Shown here: one piece after another, positions 60,958-64,000 of the stretch | Layout of the letters: every line of letters starts with the position of its first letter | Numbering within the stretch: the first letter of the stretch is position 1 | DNA from: Nocardioides sp. dk884 | GTDB lineage: Bacteria; Actinomycetota; Actinomycetes; Propionibacteriales; Nocardioidaceae | Length of the DNA stretch: 64,000 nt | Direction of reading: 5' to 3' | Assembly: GCF_009557055.1 (NCBI RefSeq) | Contig: NZ_CP045649.1 | Span: 434,001-498,000, forward strand | Made by a program: the position numbers and the translations under genes | The notes under the pieces: model-generated | The model's input: only the letters and a program-made list of their open reading frames with translations | Databases searched by the model: none | What the model was told of the DNA's origin: nothing

Positions 60958-62085
60958 TCAGCTCTCCTCGGGGTGCAGGCGCAGAGCCGCGGGATCCACC
61001 CCGGCGAGGTCCAGCACCGGTACGTCGATGCGCACGTGGTCGGCCTCCTGGACCCGGTCCAGCGGGCGGCCCAGCTCGCGGGCGTAGGTCACCACCGCAG
61101 CGGCGTCCTCGCGCCGGTCCTGGGTGACCAGCCATCCGACCAGCCGGAAGACCGGGGCCATCCGGGTGTCGGTGATCGGCCACTCGGCGTCCCAGAAGTG
61201 CGCCACCCCGTCGCGCAGCTCGTGCCACCACTCCTCCTCGCAGCCGGGGATCTCGGTGAAGTAGCGGGCCATGTCGCCCGGCAGCACCCGGTTGCGGAAG
61301 ATCCGGGTGACCTTCGCCGACCCGTGGGCCTGCACCGCGTCGAGGCTCATCTGCTTGGTGCGCCAGCGGTCCCGCAGGTCCGCCAGCGTGGCGCGCTGCT
61401 GGGTGATCGAGCTGCCGTCCTCGCGCACCCGCCAGTGGTAGACCACCTCGGGGATCACCGTGAACCGGCGCGCGCGCAGGTAGGCCTGCGTGGTGGCGGG
61501 CTGGTCCTCATAGCGCAGCCGCTCGGGCCAGTGCAGCGCGCCGTCGGCGACGAAGTCGCGGTGGAACAGCTTGTTCCACGCGAACACGTCGCCCAGGATC
61601 TCCGGGTGCTCCTCGATCGCGACGGTGCGTCGCTCGCGGTGCAGCCGGCGCATCCAGGGCAGCCCCACCAGCTCGGCGCCGTCCCCGTCGCCCTGGAGAC
61701 GCTCGACGCCGCCGACGACGAAGTCGGCACCGTCCGTGCGCTGGGCCTCCACCAGGTGCGCGACCGCGTCCGGGGGGAGCAGGTCGTCGGAGTCGGCGAA
61801 CCCGAGCAGCTCCCCGCGCACGTGGCGCATGCCCTCGTTGCGTGCACCGCCCAGGCCGCGGTTGGCGATGTGCAGCACCCGCACCCGCGGGTCGCGCGCG
61901 GCGTACGCCTCGGCGATGTCGCCGGAGGCGTCCGGCGAGCCGTCGTCGACGACCACCACCTCGAGGTCCTCGAAGGTCTGGGCGAGGATGCTGTCGAGAC
62001 AGGCGGGCAGGAAGTCGGCCACGTCATAGGCCGGAACGACCAGGCTGACAACAGGGTTCCTCGGACGGCGGCGGAGCAATCTCAC
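60958..62085 (-). CDS. Family 2 glycosyltransferase
   Basis: A 375-aa GT-A-fold glycosyltransferase. VVSLVVPAYDVADFLPACLDSILAQ near residue 12, VVVVDDGSPDASG near 45, NRGLGGARNEGMRHVRGELLGFADSDDLL with the DSD metal site near 95, and the acceptor region ERLRYEDQPATTQAYLRA near 195 (catalytic Asp in YED). GTG at 62085 has TAGGTT 7 bases upstream on its strand, a leaderless start. It would transfer a sugar to a cell-surface glycan. Divergent from a polysaccharide pyruvyltransferase-domain gene, so this is probably the edge of a glycan locus. Confidence 0.88.
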   Translation of the reverse strand: MRLLRRRPRNPVVSLVVPAYDVADFLPACLDSILAQTFEDLEVVVVDDGSPDASGDIAEAYAARDPRVRVLHIANRGLGGARNEGMRHVRGELLGFADSDDLLPPDAVAHLVEAQRTDGADFVVGGVERLQGDGDGAELVGLPWMRRLHRERRTVAIEEHPEILGDVFAWNKLFHRDFVADGALHWPERLRYEDQPATTQAYLRARRFTVIPEVVYHWRVREDGSSITQQRATLADLRDRWRTKQMSLDAVQAHGSAKVTRIFRNRVLPGDMARYFTEIPGCEEEWWHELRDGVAHFWDAEWPITDTRMAPVFRLVGWLVTQDRREDAAAVVTYARELGRPLDRVQEADHVRIDVPVLDLAGVDPAALRLHPEES

Positions 62086-62175
62086 GTCCCGCAACCTACC
62101 GGTGGGCGCGGAGATGACGCCCCTTGCGCGATACCGTCCATGGTCGGTCGTTTGCAGTCTCATCGAAGAGGTCAC

Positions 62176-64000
62176 ATGTCCCCGCTCCCGTCCCTGCCGG
62201 AGTCTCGTGACGTCGTACGTCGCGCCGCTCGCACGGCTCGGTCCCTCCGTGCGCGCACCGTCGCCTCCGCCTCCACGGCGCGGCGCCGGGCCCTGAGCGA
62301 CGGCGCCGCCGACGACCAGGGCGTCCAGGCGGACCCGGCGGCCACCGAGGCCGGCGCCGACGTGGTGGTCCCCGGCAGCGCCGGCTACCCGTTCGTGCGC
62401 ACCTACTGGGCCCTCGGACGCCACCTCCTCGGCCGCGACGCGCTGCCGCGCTCCGCCGACGAGGTGCGTTTCGACCCCGAGGTCCTCGACGAGATGGCGG
62501 GTGCCACCCGGCGCGCGCTCGGCTTCGCCGTGCTCACCGAGCGACTGCTCGCCGGCGACCCGCTGCCGAAGGCGCAGGTCGTGGCCGTGCGCGCGATGTG
62601 CGAGCGCGGGCTGGTCAACGAGGCGCGGGCTCTCGCGCTGAGCCTGCGACACCACCCCGAGGGCGAGACGGCCCTCACGGTCAGCGAGGGCGTCGTCCTG
62701 CTGACGGCGATGGAGCGCGCCGACGTCGCCTGGGAGCGGTTCGCCGAGGTCGACGACACGGTGCTGGCCACGCTCGCACCGGTGGAGGCGATGACCGCGG
62801 CGATGTCGCTGCGCACCGCCGAGGGTGACGACCGCGCCGCCGCGATCGCGGCTCTCGCCGTGGCCGACCCCGCCCAGGACGCCCACGTGTGGGTCGAGGT
62901 GGCCGGTCGCCTGGTCGTGCTGGGGCGCACCGAGGAGGCGGCCCGGGTCGCCGCGGCCGCCCGCACCCGCGCCGCCGAGCTCTCCGAGCGCGCCGTGCAG
63001 GCCCTCGACAACCTGCGCCGCTGGACCGAGCCCGCACCCGCCGAGGAGCTGCCGGCCGGCACCATCTCGGTCGGCCTGATCAGCTATGACCAGCCCGACG
63101 TCGAGCGGGCCTCGCGCAACGTCGGCGACTACGTGCAGACCCTCGCCCTGCTCGGCAACCTGGCCCGCTTCCGCGGCACCCGGTTCACCGGCCCCGGCGG
63201 CCTGGGCGAGCTCGCCACCGAGGTGCAGGGCCGGGTGCGCCCCGAGCTGCAGCTGCCCGGCGGTGACGTCGAGGTCCGCCTCGTCGAGGTCAACCGCGAC
63301 TTCAGCGTCGGCGACCAGCTGCCGCCGGACACCTGGACAGTGGTCTTCGGCTGGCACATGCACCCGTCGTTCCAGGTGCGCTACGGCATGCCGTACCACC
63401 CGCACGTCAAGCCGATCTTCGTCTCCTTCCACATCAACGACCTGGGCCTGCTCGACGAGGAGACCCTCGACTACCTGCGCGCCAACGGCCCGATCGGCTG
63501 CCGCGACTGGACGACCGTCGACCTGCTGCTCTCGGCCGGCGTCGAGGCGTTCTTCACCGGCTGCCTGACCACCACCAGCGACGCGGTGTTCCCCGACCGC
63601 GTCCCGGGTGACGGCAACCGCATCGTCGGCGCCGTGGACCTGCGCCCGCGCCAGGCCCGCAAGGTCGCGGAGTCCGTCGAGTCCGTCGAGATCGTGCGCC
63701 ACGACGGCCCGGAGTACCGCATGATCGGCCTGGTCGACGGGGTGCGCGCCGCCATCGGCCTGCTCGAGGACTACCAGCAGCGCTTCCGGCGGCTGGTCAC
63801 CAGCCGTCTGCACTGCTACCTGCCGGCCTCCTCGCTCGGCGTGCCGACCCGGCTGCTGCCGCCGAAGACCGGCGACGTGCGCTACGACGGCCTGCTCGGC
63901 ATGCGTCCCGACAGCCCCGAGCTGCTCGGGATGCGCGAGAGCATCCGTGCGCTGCTCGCCGGTGCCTGGGAGCTGGTGCTCGCCGGTGAGTCCGAGGAGA
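62176..64000 (+). CDS. Polysaccharide pyruvyltransferase-domain protein (3' end outside window)
   Basis: 608 codons are visible with no stop before base 64000. Residues 1-290 are an Ala/Arg-rich helical region with repeat-like ...RADVAWERFAEV/TAEGDDRAAAIAAL patterns suggesting TPR-type scaffolding. From about residue 298 a polysaccharide-pyruvyltransferase domain begins (TISVGLISYDQPDVERASRNVGDYVQTLALL), and RLHCYLPASSLGVPTRLLPP near 536 matches its conserved RLH loop. Such enzymes add ketal pyruvate to cell-envelope glycans, though actinobacterial members are little studied. ATG at 62176 has AGAGG 4 bases upstream. Confidence 0.8.
   Translation, partial: MSPLPSLPESRDVVRRAARTARSLRARTVASASTARRRALSDGAADDQGVQADPAATEAGADVVVPGSAGYPFVRTYWALGRHLLGRDALPRSADEVRFDPEVLDEMAGATRRALGFAVLTERLLAGDPLPKAQVVAVRAMCERGLVNEARALALSLRHHPEGETALTVSEGVVLLTAMERADVAWERFAEVDDTVLATLAPVEAMTAAMSLRTAEGDDRAAAIAALAVADPAQDAHVWVEVAGRLVVLGRTEEAARVAAAARTRAAELSERAVQALDNLRRWTEPAPAEELPAGTISVGLISYDQPDVERASRNVGDYVQTLALLGNLARFRGTRFTGPGGLGELATEVQGRVRPELQLPGGDVEVRLVEVNRDFSVGDQLPPDTWTVVFGWHMHPSFQVRYGMPYHPHVKPIFVSFHINDLGLLDEETLDYLRANGPIGCRDWTTVDLLLSAGVEAFFTGCLTTTSDAVFPDRVPGDGNRIVGAVDLRPRQARKVAESVESVEIVRHDGPEYRMIGLVDGVRAAIGLLEDYQQRFRRLVTSRLHCYLPASSLGVPTRLLPPKTGDVRYDGLLGMRPDSPELLGMRESIRALLAGAWELVLAGESEE

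Overview
The window is GC-rich (about 70% or more by eye), uses many GTG starts, has -10 elements of TANNNT form directly in front of start codons, and carries the actinobacterial order dacB / zinc metalloprotease / tilS / hpt / ftsH / folE / folP / folB / folK / DUF3180. A 13E12-type DUF222-HNH gene and steroid-degradation genes of mycobacterial/rhodococcal type are also present. This suggests a Nocardioides-like actinobacterium (Propionibacteriales). The genus is inference; no rRNA gene is present to test it.

Bases 1-13.3k and 16.4k-22k hold a catabolic cluster for the last two steroid rings (HIP, methylhexahydroindanone propionate). I recognise fadD3, kstR2, ipdA, ipdB, fadE31, fadE32, a fadE33-like gene, fadE30, ipdF, fadA6, ipdC and echA20. 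Together they activate HIP, desaturate it, oxidise the 5-hydroxyl, open ring D (EchA20) and ring C (IpdAB), and finish by thiolysis. Palindromes matching the KstR2 operator (AnCAAGnnCTTGnT) lie in front of fadD3/kstR2, ipdAB and the enoyl-CoA hydratase/fadE30 divergon, with degenerate copies in front of echA20 and an SDR operon. Several genes in these operons (a 301-aa crotonase, a MaoC hydratase, an epimerase-like protein, extra SDRs, a second thiolase) have no assigned step. A 13.4-16.4k island of unrelated genes (VOC, DUF222-HNH, a small membrane protein, a GNAT) interrupts the cluster.

Bases 21.9-25k hold a second regulatory unit: a TetR repressor divergent from a fadE29/fadE28-like (ChsE2/ChsE1) acyl-CoA dehydrogenase pair, with two copies of a TGACACGYGTCT operator between them. 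From 25k to 34.9k come ilvA, a DAPDH-like oxidoreductase, a PrmC-related methyltransferase, an iron-sulfur old-yellow-enzyme-family reductase behind a KstR-like box, an unusual condensation-domain/GNAT fusion, an alpha/beta hydrolase, an SDR, an MBL-fold hydrolase and an ElaA-type GNAT.

Bases 34.9-38.7k are a TPP-riboswitch-controlled thiamine ABC transporter (thiB-thiP-thiQ-like). From 38.8k to 43.6k are a PAP2 membrane protein, a coiled-coil NlpC/P60 hydrolase and an acyl-CoA-oxidase-type flavoprotein. From 43.6k to 56k is the conserved housekeeping block, including a frameshifted LppM-type lipoprotein after tilS. From 56k to 61k are a tandem GNAT and an OpuC-type osmolyte ABC transporter. 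The end holds a family 2 glycosyltransferase and a pyruvyltransferase-domain protein that runs off the window.

Gene ends are often marked by hairpins. Three convergent intergenic regions (25.05k, 27.73k, 57.29k) carry repeat units of about 22 bp instead of, or in addition to, simple terminators.
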